Under the pieces are notes generated by a model. The model saw only the letters and a program-made list of their open reading frames with translations. It did no database searches and was not told where the DNA came from. The position numbers and the translations under genes were made by a program. From the NCBI GenBank assembly GCA_023440945.1, contig JAEZRL010000352.1, positions 1 to 6,155 of the forward strand: a stretch of 6,155 nt of DNA. The letters run 5' to 3'. This document shows positions 1 to 6,155 of the stretch, piece after piece; the first letter of the stretch is position 1; each line of letters begins with the position of its first letter. The stretch comes from Bacteroidota bacterium (GTDB taxonomy: Bacteria > Bacteroidota > Bacteroidia > Chitinophagales > Chitinophagaceae).

Positions 1-2
1 TT

Positions 3-659
3 AATAAAAATGATGTCCATAAACCTTTATCCTCATTAGTATCGCTTGAAAACACCGCTAATCGTGGTGGTGGAAGCTGTTATGATTTTAAAGATATAGA
101 GCATATTAAGAAAGCGTGCCTGGAGAATGATTTGAAACTTCACCTTGATGGTGCAAGATTATTCAATGCTATCATTGCTAAGAATGAAACGCCCGAGCAA
201 TATGGAGAAATTTTTGATAGCATTTCTGTTTGTTTAAGCAAAGGCTTAGGCGCTCCTGTTGGAAGCGTTTTGATTGGAACAAAAGAATTTATCAGGAAGG
301 CAAGAAGAATAAGAAAAGTTTTTGGCGGCGGAATGCGTCAGGCAGGAATTTTAGCAGCAGCAGGCATTTTTGCATTAGATAACAATATTCAACGGCTTTC
401 ATTAGATCATCAACACGCCAAAGCAATTGAAACGGCTTTGCAGGAAAAAGATTTTATTAAAAATATACTTCCGGTTGAAACAAACATCATCATTTTTGAA
501 GTAGGCGGAAAATTTACAGCTCAAAGCTTTACAGATTGTTTAAAACAGAACAATATACTCGCAATACCTATATCTTCAACACATGTAAGAATGGTATTAC
601 ATCTTGATATAACACCATTAATGACGGAGCAAACAATAGAACTTATCAAAACTTTATAA
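3..659 (+). CDS. Threonine aldolase family PLP enzyme, 5'-truncated by the window edge
   Basis: This is the C-terminal 218 codons of a low-specificity L-threonine aldolase (beta-eliminating lyase superfamily, fold type I PLP enzyme). The family cleaves L-threonine or L-allo-threonine to glycine and acetaldehyde in the cytoplasm. The frame is open from base 3 with no stop. It gives S-L-E-N-T-A-N-R-G-G-G early on, then L-H-L-D-G-A-R-L (Asp codon 147-149, expected to contact the PLP pyridine nitrogen), then S-K-G-L-G-A-P (Lys codon 240-242, expected Schiff-base lysine). Family members are about 340 residues, so roughly 120 N-terminal residues lie outside the window. The TTG at 132 lies inside the conserved core, so it is not the start. 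The stop at 657-659 is 24 bases before pgi on the same strand, so co-transcription is plausible. The family assignment is firm. Substrate preference (L-threo versus L-allo) cannot be read from sequence. It resembles ltaE-type enzymes. Confidence 0.95.
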   Translation, partial: NKNDVHKPLSSLVSLENTANRGGGSCYDFKDIEHIKKACLENDLKLHLDGARLFNAIIAKNETPEQYGEIFDSISVCLSKGLGAPVGSVLIGTKEFIRKARRIRKVFGGGMRQAGILAAAGIFALDNNIQRLSLDHQHAKAIETALQEKDFIKNILPVETNIIIFEVGGKFTAQSFTDCLKQNNILAIPISSTHVRMVLHLDITPLMTEQTIELIKTL

Positions 660-683
660 GCACCTATTTTAAATACGAATACA

Positions 684-2354
684 ATGTTTCCTAAAGTAAA
701 CCCAACTACAACACAGGCCTGGCTTCTTTTAAAAAGGCATCACCAGGAAGAAATGCTTCGCACACATATGAGAGATCTTTTTAAAAACGATCCTGAACGC
801 TTTAAAAAATTTTCTCTTTCTGTAAATGATATTGTATTCGATTATTCAAAAAATATTATCACGCAAAAAACCGTACAGCTACTGCTGCAATTAGCAGAAG
901 ATTGCAAACTGAAAGAAGCAATTGAAGCAATGTTTAATGGCGAATTAGTTAATGAAACGGAAGGAAGATCAGTGCTTCATATAGCACTTCGTAATTTTTC
1001 TGATAAACCAGTGTTGAGCAATGGCGTGAATGTAATGCCTGAAGTTCGTAAAGTACAACAACAAATGCGACATTTTTGCGAAGAAGTTCATGATGGAAGA
1101 TGGAAAGGTTACACTGGCAAAAAGATCAAATATTTTGTAAATATCGGAATTGGTGGCAGCGACCTTGGACCGGTTATGGTTACCGAGGCATTAAAGCCTT
1201 ATTGGATCGAAGGTATTCAAACGTATTTCGTAAGTAATGTAGATGCTACACATATAGCCGAAACATTGAAAAAAGTAAACCCGGAAGAAACTTTATTTCT
1301 TATTGCATCCAAAACTTTTACTACGCAGGAAACTATGACAAATGCACACTCTGCAAGAGAATGGTTTCTGCATTTTGCAAAAGATGAAGCACATATTGCA
1401 AAACATTTTGTTGCGTTAAGCACCAATGAAAAGGACGTAAAAAAATTTGGCATTGATACCAAAAACATGTTTCAGTTTTGGGATTGGGTTGGTGGCCGTT
1501 ATTCTTTATGGAGCGCTATCGGTTTATCCATTGCACTCACCATCGGTTATGGCAATTTTGAATCTTTATTACGTGGCGCATACGCAATAGATGAATATTT
1601 TAAAACAGAAAGTTTCGAAAAAAATATTTCCGTTATTATGGGTTTGATTAGCTTGTGGTACATTAATTTTTTTGGCTCACAAACAGAAGCTATCCTTCCA
1701 TACGATCAATATATGCATCGTTTTCCCGCTTATTTTCAGCAGGGCAATATGGAAAGCAACGGTAAAAGCGTTGACAGAAATGGAAACGAAGTTTCTTATT
1801 CAACAGGTCCGGTTATCTGGGGTGAAGCCGCAACAAATGGCCAGCATGCTTTTTACCAATTGATACACCAGGGAACCGTTTTAATTCCCTGTGATTTTAT
1901 TGCCCCTGCTATCAGTCATAACCCCATTGGCGAACACCACAACATTCTGCTGAGTAATTTTTTTGCACAAACAGAAGCATTAATGAACGGCAAGAATGAA
2001 AAAGAAGTTCGGGCTGAATTAGAAGCTTCCGGTCTGTCAGAAGAAGAAATAAAAAAACTCTGGCCATTCAAAAAGTTTAATGGCAACAAACCAACCAATT
2101 CATTCTTGCTAAAACAAATAACCCCTGAATCGCTTGGAAGTCTTATTGCTTTATACGAGCATAAGATCTTTGTACAGGGCGTGATCTGGAATATTTTTTC
2201 TTTTGATCAATGGGGCGTTGAATTAGGTAAACAACTTGCGAAAAAAATATTACCAGAACTTGAGAATGAAGAAAAAATTTCATCCCATGATTCCTCAACA
2301 AATGGTTTGATAAATGCATTTAAAGAACTGCGCACACAAGCGCATGATGCATAG
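684..2354 (+). CDS. pgi: Glucose-6-phosphate isomerase
   Basis: A complete 556-residue cytoplasmic enzyme that interconverts glucose 6-phosphate and fructose 6-phosphate in glycolysis and gluconeogenesis. The SIS-domain phosphate loop G-I-G-G-S-D-L-G-P is at residues 155-163. PGI signature 1 (D-W-V-G-G-R-Y-S-L-W-S-A) is at 267-278. Signature 2 (I-W-N-I-F-S-F-D-Q-W-G-V-E-L-G-K) is at 501-516. The expected catalytic residues are present: Glu357 in M-E-S-N-G-K, His388 in G-Q-H-A-F-Y, and Lys516 in L-G-K. These sit close to the E. coli positions (355, 386, 514), so the protein is full-length and co-linear with the long bacterial/eukaryotic type rather than the short ~450-residue type. The ATG at 684 gives the normal N-terminus. 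No Shine-Dalgarno sequence precedes it, only A/T-rich DNA. The gene follows the threonine aldolase by 24 bases. Its stop is followed at once by a T-run and a repeat element. It looks intact, with no missing residues. Confidence 0.99.
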   Translation: MFPKVNPTTTQAWLLLKRHHQEEMLRTHMRDLFKNDPERFKKFSLSVNDIVFDYSKNIITQKTVQLLLQLAEDCKLKEAIEAMFNGELVNETEGRSVLHIALRNFSDKPVLSNGVNVMPEVRKVQQQMRHFCEEVHDGRWKGYTGKKIKYFVNIGIGGSDLGPVMVTEALKPYWIEGIQTYFVSNVDATHIAETLKKVNPEETLFLIASKTFTTQETMTNAHSAREWFLHFAKDEAHIAKHFVALSTNEKDVKKFGIDTKNMFQFWDWVGGRYSLWSAIGLSIALTIGYGNFESLLRGAYAIDEYFKTESFEKNISVIMGLISLWYINFFGSQTEAILPYDQYMHRFPAYFQQGNMESNGKSVDRNGNEVSYSTGPVIWGEAATNGQHAFYQLIHQGTVLIPCDFIAPAISHNPIGEHHNILLSNFFAQTEALMNGKNEKEVRAELEASGLSEEEIKKLWPFKKFNGNKPTNSFLLKQITPESLGSLIALYEHKIFVQGVIWNIFSFDQWGVELGKQLAKKILPELENEEKISSHDSSTNGLINAFKELRTQAHDA

Positions 2355-2356
2355 AT

Positions 2357-2429
2357 TTTTTTATGTGGCCGACTTTTGTACTACTATTAAATTTTTGTTG
2401 CGTCACTCACTTGTACGTCCTGTTCTTTA
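2357..2429 (+). repeat. Dispersed intergenic repeat, copy 1 (3' of pgi)
   Basis: The element starts two bases after the pgi stop codon and matches, in reverse orientation, a second element at 5030-5100. Three blocks are shared in the same order. The first is TTTTTTATGT (2357-2366; 10/10). The second is a 16-base core GTTGCGTCACTCACTT (2397-2412; 15/16, C versus T at the fifth base). The third is GTTCTTTA (2422-2429; 7/8). The core and third block are separated by exactly 9 bases in both copies. The first two blocks are separated by 30 bases here and 28 in the other copy, about half of which still match. Overall identity by hand alignment is about two thirds. Function is unknown. Its position suggests a 3'-UTR, terminator-like or selfish intergenic repeat. 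A hairpin is weak here (GTAC 2378-2381 with GTAC 2413-2416, plus GAC/GTC flanks with a bulge). Confidence 0.65.
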
Positions 2430-2464
2430 TGCAGTAAAATTTGCTGTAATAGAAAATTTATTTA

Positions 2465-2480
2465 TTGCAAAGCTTTGCAA
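2465..2480. promoter_or_regulatory. Perfect 16-bp palindrome upstream of the carboxypeptidase gene
   Basis: TTGCAAAGCTTTGCAA is identical to its own reverse complement over all 16 bases. It lies 75 bases before the start codon at 2556, between pgi and the PBP4 gene. As DNA it has the two-fold symmetry of a dimeric regulator's operator. As RNA it could form a 6-bp stem with an AGCU loop. No T-run follows, so it is not an intrinsic terminator. No known regulator site is recognised. The symmetry is seen in the sequence; the regulatory role is inference. Confidence 0.3.
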
Positions 2481-2532
2481 GAGTCCGGCTTATTATTATC
2501 ATTCAGTCCTTTTCAATAGAACATTAGTTAAA

Positions 2533-2545
2533 TAAGCTTCGCTTA
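2533..2545 (+). other. Short inverted repeat just before the PBP4 start codon
   Basis: TAAGC and GCTTA flank the triloop TTC, giving a 5-bp hairpin that ends 10 bases before the ATG at 2556. It lies where the ribosome binds and could affect initiation, but it is short and A/T-rich, so chance is a serious alternative. Confidence 0.2.
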
Positions 2546-2555
2546 ATTTTATCTT

Positions 2556-3974
2556 ATGCATAATATCATAAAAAATTCTATTTACCTCTACTTTATTCTT
2601 GTTTCTTTCCATTCGTTTGGTCAAGCCACTGAAGCAAAACTTCAAAAAGCTTTTGCTGTTTTTCAATTAGATGCTCAGCTACAAAATGCGATGACCTCTT
2701 TATATGTTATTGATGCAAGAACAGGCAAAATTGTTTTTGATAAAAATTCAACCATAGGGCTCGCACCTGCTTCCACACAAAAAATCATTACCACTGCGAC
2801 TGCTTATGAATTGCTGGGAAAAAATTTCCGTTATAAAACAGAATGGTATTACAACGGAACTATTCAGAACGGTGTTTTGAATGGTAATTTAATGATGAAA
2901 GGAAGTGGTGATCCAACTTTCGGAAGCTGGCGTTATGCTTCAACAAAAAGAGAAGCGATATTAAATGAATTACAAACGCAGTTAAAAGCAAAAGGTATTA
3001 ATGCCATCAAAGGAAATGTTTATTTGGATGAGAGCAGTTTTGCTTTTCAACCTTTGCCCGGCGGTTGGATGTGGGATGATATTGGTAATTATTACGGCGC
3101 AGGTTCGTGGGCCATTAACTGGAACGAAAATCAATATGATCTTGTTTTGAAACCAGGGAATAAAGAAGGCGACACTGTTGCTATTGTTGCGATGAATTCA
3201 CAGCCTTACGGTGTCAGTCTATACAACCAGATAACAACAGGTGCAAAAGGAAGTGGTGATAACGGATACATTTACCTTGCTCCTTATTCCTCTTTTGGTT
3301 TTACAGATGGAACCATTCCTTTGCAAGCAAATAACTTCACTATTTCAGGTTCGCTGCCTTACCCGGCTGCAACATTTTCAAAAGAATTAGAAGATTTTTT
3401 AAGAAAAAATTTTGGTTTTGCAGATTCGATAAAAGTTTATACAGATAAATTAAACAATAATACAGAATGGTCGCAACAGGACCAGTTGCTTTTTACGCAT
3501 TATTCTCCCTCGCTTGATTCTATCATTTATTGGATTGATAAACGCAGCATTAATCTTTATGGTGAAGCTTTGGCAAAAACATTTGCTTATGAAAAAAATG
3601 GTTTTGGCTCAACAGATAAGGGAGTGGAATTAATAAAAAATTATTGGCAAGACAAAGGAATTGCAATCACAGAATTAAATATGGTTGACGGTTCAGGATT
3701 GTCGCCGCTTAACCGTGTTACAACACATGCTCAGGTAACCATTTTGCAATATGCAAAAAAACAGAACTGGTTTAAAGGTTTTTATTATGCTTTACCCGAA
3801 TACAATAAAATGAAAATGAAAAGCGGAACAATAAACGGTGTCAAAGGCTTTTGCGGTTATCAAACTTCGAAGAATGGAAATGAGTATATTTTTTCGTTCT
3901 TAGTGAATAATTATAACGGCTCTGCGAGTTCTTTAGTTAATAAAATGTATCGGGTTTTAGACATCCTGAAGTGA
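2556..3974 (+). CDS. dacB: D-alanyl-D-alanine carboxypeptidase/endopeptidase, PBP4 type (peptidase S13)
   Basis: A complete 472-residue exported penicillin-binding protein, close to the 477 residues of E. coli PBP4. The family removes the terminal D-Ala from peptidoglycan peptides and can cut peptide cross-links in the periplasm. Residues 1-23 form a signal peptide: a lysine, a hydrophobic stretch, then S-F-G-Q with probable cleavage before Ala24. All three active-site motifs are present: S-T-Q-K at 73-76 (nucleophile Ser73, Lys76), S-I-N at 331-333, and K-S-G-T at 422-425, a KSG variant of the usual KTG box. Two further class C family landmarks are G-S-G-D-P-T-F at 116-122 and D-G-S-G-L-S-P-L-N-R-V-T at 378-389. 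The long stretch between the SxxK and SxN motifs fits the extra domains inserted in this class. The ATG at 2556 is chosen because it directly precedes the signal peptide. There is no Shine-Dalgarno sequence. The next gene starts 30 bases downstream and is probably co-transcribed. Confidence 0.96.
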   Translation: MHNIIKNSIYLYFILVSFHSFGQATEAKLQKAFAVFQLDAQLQNAMTSLYVIDARTGKIVFDKNSTIGLAPASTQKIITTATAYELLGKNFRYKTEWYYNGTIQNGVLNGNLMMKGSGDPTFGSWRYASTKREAILNELQTQLKAKGINAIKGNVYLDESSFAFQPLPGGWMWDDIGNYYGAGSWAINWNENQYDLVLKPGNKEGDTVAIVAMNSQPYGVSLYNQITTGAKGSGDNGYIYLAPYSSFGFTDGTIPLQANNFTISGSLPYPAATFSKELEDFLRKNFGFADSIKVYTDKLNNNTEWSQQDQLLFTHYSPSLDSIIYWIDKRSINLYGEALAKTFAYEKNGFGSTDKGVELIKNYWQDKGIAITELNMVDGSGLSPLNRVTTHAQVTILQYAKKQNWFKGFYYALPEYNKMKMKSGTINGVKGFCGYQTSKNGNEYIFSFLVNNYNGSASSLVNKMYRVLDILK

Positions 3975-4004
3975 TTTTGTTTTAAAATAATCAACATTGA
4001 ATTT

Positions 4005-5003
4005 ATGCTGGTGATAAGAATTTTTGTCGTTGCTCTATTCTTTGCTTCAACAGTAAAGGCACAGAAAATTGAATTATTGGCGAACCACGATAAGTTATCT
4101 CTTCGTGGACTCAGCGTTGTAAATGATAGTATTGTTTGGGCAAGCGGAAGCAATGGAACTATTGCCCGTTCAACTGATGGAGGCAGAACATTTGAATGGA
4201 TCACGGTAAAAGATTACGCGGAAAGAGACTTCAGAGATATTGAAGCTTTTGATGAAAACACGGCTGTTATTATGGCCGTTGCAGAGCCTGCAGTTATTTT
4301 AAAAACAACAGATGCAGGAAAAACATGGAAAAAGGTTTTCGAAGATTCAACTAAAGGAATGTTTTTAGATGCAATGGATTTTAATGGAAACAGGGGCGTT
4401 GTAGTTGGAGACCCGATCAATAAAAAAGCTTTTATAGCTTTAACGAAAGACCAGGGAAAAAGCTGGCAAAAAATTGAAAAACATAAGGAAGATACGCTCA
4501 AAAACGGCGAAGCGTTTTTTGCAGCAAGCGGCACAAATGTGAAGCAATTGGAAAATGATAAAATATTGTATGTTACAGGAGGAGCTGATTCACGTTTGTT
4601 TTATAATCAAAAGCTGTATGCCTTAGATATAATAAAAGGCGAAGAATCTACAGGTGCAAATTCGGTAGCTGTTAACTTTTCGCAGCAGCATGCAGTTGTT
4701 GTTGGAGGAGATTTTAAACAAGATACTGTTTCAACCAAAAACTGCGTGCTGGTAAAGCTTGGTAAAGAACCGGTATTTAGTTTGCCGAAAACGCCACCAC
4801 ATGGTTATAGAAGCTGTGTCATTTATCTTTCAAATGACAAGATTATTGCCTGTGGTACCTCCGGTGTTGATGTTTCAACAGATGGTGGTTTAAATTGGAA
4901 GCTGATATCCAAAGAAAGCTTTCATGTTTGCCAAAAAGCAAAGAAGGGCAATGCTGTTTTTTTAGCAGGGGCTAATGGACGCATTGCCAAACTATCGCTT
5001 TAA
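4005..5003 (+). CDS. Secreted Ycf48/BNR-type beta-propeller protein, function unknown
   Basis: A complete 332-residue protein with a signal peptide (residues 1-19: M-L-V-I-R then a hydrophobic core, cleavage probably after K-A or A-Q). The mature part carries Asp-box (BNR) repeats of the S-x-D-x-G-x-x-W type at 56-63 (STDGGRTF, Phe for Trp), 101-108 (TTDAGKTW), 147-154 (TKDQGKSW) and 291-298 (STDGGLNW). This predicts a beta-propeller like Ycf48/HCF136. The F-F-A-A-S-G-T stretch at 171-177 also recalls the bacterial Ycf48-like proteins often labelled oxidoreductase. No nucleotide-binding or redox motif is visible, so that name is not supported. Four cysteines (247, 271, 283, 309) are confined to the C-terminal third and could form disulfides after export. 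No Shine-Dalgarno sequence is seen. The gene is 30 bases after the carboxypeptidase gene and likely shares its transcript. A role in assembly or protein binding at the envelope is a guess. Confidence 0.88.
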   Translation: MLVIRIFVVALFFASTVKAQKIELLANHDKLSLRGLSVVNDSIVWASGSNGTIARSTDGGRTFEWITVKDYAERDFRDIEAFDENTAVIMAVAEPAVILKTTDAGKTWKKVFEDSTKGMFLDAMDFNGNRGVVVGDPINKKAFIALTKDQGKSWQKIEKHKEDTLKNGEAFFAASGTNVKQLENDKILYVTGGADSRLFYNQKLYALDIIKGEESTGANSVAVNFSQQHAVVVGGDFKQDTVSTKNCVLVKLGKEPVFSLPKTPPHGYRSCVIYLSNDKIIACGTSGVDVSTDGGLNWKLISKESFHVCQKAKKGNAVFLAGANGRIAKLSL

Positions 5004-5029
5004 TTTCAAACCCATTTTTTTCTGTTCAC

Positions 5030-5100
5030 TAACGAACCAAGCACTGAAGTGAGTGACACAACGAAGATGCTATAAGCACTTCAGCTGGTAACATAAAAAA
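5030..5100 (-). repeat. Dispersed intergenic repeat, copy 2 (convergent gap, minus orientation)
   Basis: On the minus strand the element begins immediately after the stop codon of the Asp-box gene (stop 5101-5103). It shows the same ordered blocks as copy 1: TTTTTTATGT (5100-5091), the core GTTGTGTCACTCACTT (5062-5047) and GTTCGTTA (5037-5030), with the same 9-base spacing before the last block. This copy can also form an 8-bp hairpin, CTGAAGTG (5044-5051) with CACTTCAG (5077-5084), enclosing 25 bases; the corresponding bases in copy 1 do not pair in register. It lies in the 97-base gap between two convergent genes, so it could serve as a 3' end for either strand. The shared gene-relative orientation, however, links it to the minus-strand gene. 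Confidence 0.65.
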
Positions 5101-6155
5101 TTAATGAAAGGCAAGAATCTTATAACAAAGTTTCGAATGCTCTTCATCTGTTTGTGTAAATGCAACGATAGCCTGGCTATTCTCAAGCTCTTTGATTACT
5201 GGATAAGAACCACTGACGGAATCTGCAGTTAAAAATTGGGTTGTGACAGGCAAACCATTGTCGGTTCTTTGCTGCACAGCGATAGCAGAATAAAATTTAT
5301 TTTGCTTTTGTACCGGTTGATCCCAAACAACGGCAATGCTGTTGTTGCTAAGTGCTGCGAGTTGTGCATGTTTTGCGGAACCATTGTTGCAAACTGTATC
5401 TTTTGATGAAAAAGTTTTGCCGTTATCGGAAGAATTACAATAAAAAATCCCCTGGCCTGTTCCCATGCTGTACCAGGCAAAATGCATTTCATTATTGCTT
5501 TTTATCATTGCAGGACCAGTGTGCGGGCAACCATTTATAACCCAATTGTCTTTGCTAATTCTTTCGGGCTTTGTAAAAGTGTTTCCGTTGTCGGTTGAAA
5601 CGACGTGAACAATATCGCGTATGCTATCTTTTACAATGCCGCGGTAGATAATATGAATGCTGTTATTATCTGTTAGCATTGCGGTACGGCAACATTCGCA
5701 ACATGCCCTGGCAAGAACTTTTTTATCCTGGAAACCATTGCTACCCTTTGTTTCGGCGAAATAAAGATCGGAGCCATCCATCATTGTTTTATTGCTGTTA
5801 TCAAGCCAGGTAATCGCAGCTTCTCCATTTGGTAATAAAGCAATATCAAAATAGCGCTGATCGTAAGTTGCAGGATCATCGACTAATTTTTTCGCTTTGC
5901 TCCAGGTTTTTCCGTTATCAAAAGATTGCGAATAATAAATTAATGCAGTATAAGCATTTTGTGGATTGGGATTGCTTTCATCCCACACTGCAATGATCTC
6001 GCCGGAAGGTTTGAAAATCACTTTTGGTAAATTCTCCGCATGAGGATGAATATTAACGCTTGGGGCAATTTCAACAGGCGTGCTAAAAGTTTTTCCTTCG
6101 TCATTTGAGATCGCATAACAAAAAACATGTTGTGAATCACTGATATTTCTTATCC
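5101..6155 (-). CDS. Asp-box (sialidase-fold) protein with cysteine cluster, 5'-truncated by the window edge
   Basis: On the minus strand the frame is open from the right window edge to the TAA at 5103-5101, giving about 351 codons. The GTG at 6021 is a valine inside conserved sequence, not the start: another Asp box lies upstream of it. Asp boxes are at 6108-6085 (SNDEGKTF), 5925-5902 (SFDNGKTW), 5598-5575 (STDNGNTF) and 5433-5410 (SSDNGKTF), spaced as in a sialidase-type six-bladed propeller. Two cysteine motifs stand out: C-C-E-C-C at 5703-5689 and G-C-P-H-T-G-P at 5532-5512. A similar CxCC plus GCPxxGP pairing is familiar from Bacteroidota proteins labelled exo-alpha-sialidase. No sialidase arginine triad or Arg-Ile-Pro motif can be confirmed in the visible part, so glycosidase activity is not supported. 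The N-terminus (signal peptide or lipobox) is outside the window; export is inferred from the fold. The gene converges on the Ycf48-like gene. Confidence 0.87.
   Translation of the reverse strand, partial: IRNISDSQHVFCYAISNDEGKTFSTPVEIAPSVNIHPHAENLPKVIFKPSGEIIAVWDESNPNPQNAYTALIYYSQSFDNGKTWSKAKKLVDDPATYDQRYFDIALLPNGEAAITWLDNSNKTMMDGSDLYFAETKGSNGFQDKKVLARACCECCRTAMLTDNNSIHIIYRGIVKDSIRDIVHVVSTDNGNTFTKPERISKDNWVINGCPHTGPAMIKSNNEMHFAWYSMGTGQGIFYCNSSDNGKTFSSKDTVCNNGSAKHAQLAALSNNSIAVVWDQPVQKQNKFYSAIAVQQRTDNGLPVTTQFLTADSVSGSYPVIKELENSQAIVAFTQTDEEHSKLCYKILAFH

Noticed and set aside
132..134. TTG at 132 as the start of the threonine aldolase
   Set aside because: Conserved family sequence (ENTxN, RGGG) lies in frame upstream, and a start here would remove part of the PLP-binding core.
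1217..1468. An 83-codon minus-strand frame inside pgi
   Set aside because: It lies wholly within the well-supported pgi coding sequence and its translation resembles nothing; it is a shadow frame.
2329..2362. A possible intrinsic terminator at the end of pgi: TGCGC/GCGCA stem (2329-2344) and a T-run at 2356-2362
   Set aside because: The stem is only 5 bp, lies inside the coding sequence, and is separated from the T-run by 11 bases. The T-run belongs to the repeat element. It is not a convincing terminator by itself.
2411..2443. A possible Bacteroidota-type promoter for the PBP4 gene (TTG at 2411-2413, AAAATTTG at 2436-2443)
   Set aside because: The -7 element has a mismatch to TAnnTTTG, and such matches are easy to find in A/T-rich DNA. 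The -33 part also falls in the repeat core. It is kept only as a weak candidate.
2314..2535. A 73-codon plus-strand reading frame overlapping the end of pgi
   Set aside because: It starts inside pgi in another frame, runs through the repeat element and the palindrome, has a Cys/Phe/Leu-rich composition with no family resemblance, and has no sign of its own start signal. It is most likely non-coding.
5352..5540. Plus- and minus-strand frames inside the Asp-box gene, including the alternative minus frame 5229-5492
   Set aside because: They overlap the frame that carries the Asp boxes and cysteine motifs, and their translations show no domain pattern.
6019..6021. GTG at 6021 as the start of the minus-strand gene
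   Set aside because: The same frame stays open for 44 more codons to the window edge and includes a further Asp box (6108-6085), so the codon is an internal valine.

Overview
The window looks like ordinary chromosome from a low-GC member of the Bacteroidota, most likely near the Chitinophagaceae/Sphingobacteriales. Three things point there: AT-rich DNA, start codons preceded by A/T-rich stretches with no Shine-Dalgarno sequence (the rule in this phylum), and protein families with a Bacteroidota flavour (SLENTxNRGGGSCY-type threonine aldolase, KSG-type PBP4, Asp-box secreted proteins with a CxCC/GCP pattern). The family-level placement is inference from how the sequences read, not from a search.

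Layout. Positions 3-659 (+) hold the last two thirds of a PLP-dependent threonine aldolase that starts outside the window. After a 24-base gap comes pgi, a complete glucose-6-phosphate isomerase (684-2354, +) with all signature and catalytic residues. A 201-base gap (2355-2555) contains one copy of a repeat element, a perfect 16-bp palindrome and a small hairpin. Next come a complete PBP4-type D-Ala-D-Ala carboxypeptidase with a signal peptide (2556-3974, +) and, 30 bases on, a secreted Ycf48/BNR-like beta-propeller (4005-5003, +). A 97-base convergent gap (5004-5100) holds the second repeat copy. The window closes with the 3' part of a minus-strand Asp-box (sialidase-fold) protein that carries an unusual cysteine cluster and runs off the right edge.

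How the genes relate. There is no obvious pathway. Threonine aldolase (amino-acid catabolism/glycine supply) and pgi (glycolysis/gluconeogenesis) are housekeeping genes that probably share a transcript because they are close. The carboxypeptidase (peptidoglycan trimming in the periplasm) and the following propeller are both exported and probably co-transcribed. The last gene is transcribed towards them.

I see no mobile element, CRISPR array, tRNA/rRNA, toxin-antitoxin pair or defence-like cluster, and no convincing undescribed multi-gene system. The most interesting non-coding signal is a roughly 70-bp element present twice, each time just 3' of a stop codon and in the same orientation as that gene. 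The most interesting protein signal is the CCECC...GCPxxGP cysteine pattern in the terminal minus-strand protein.
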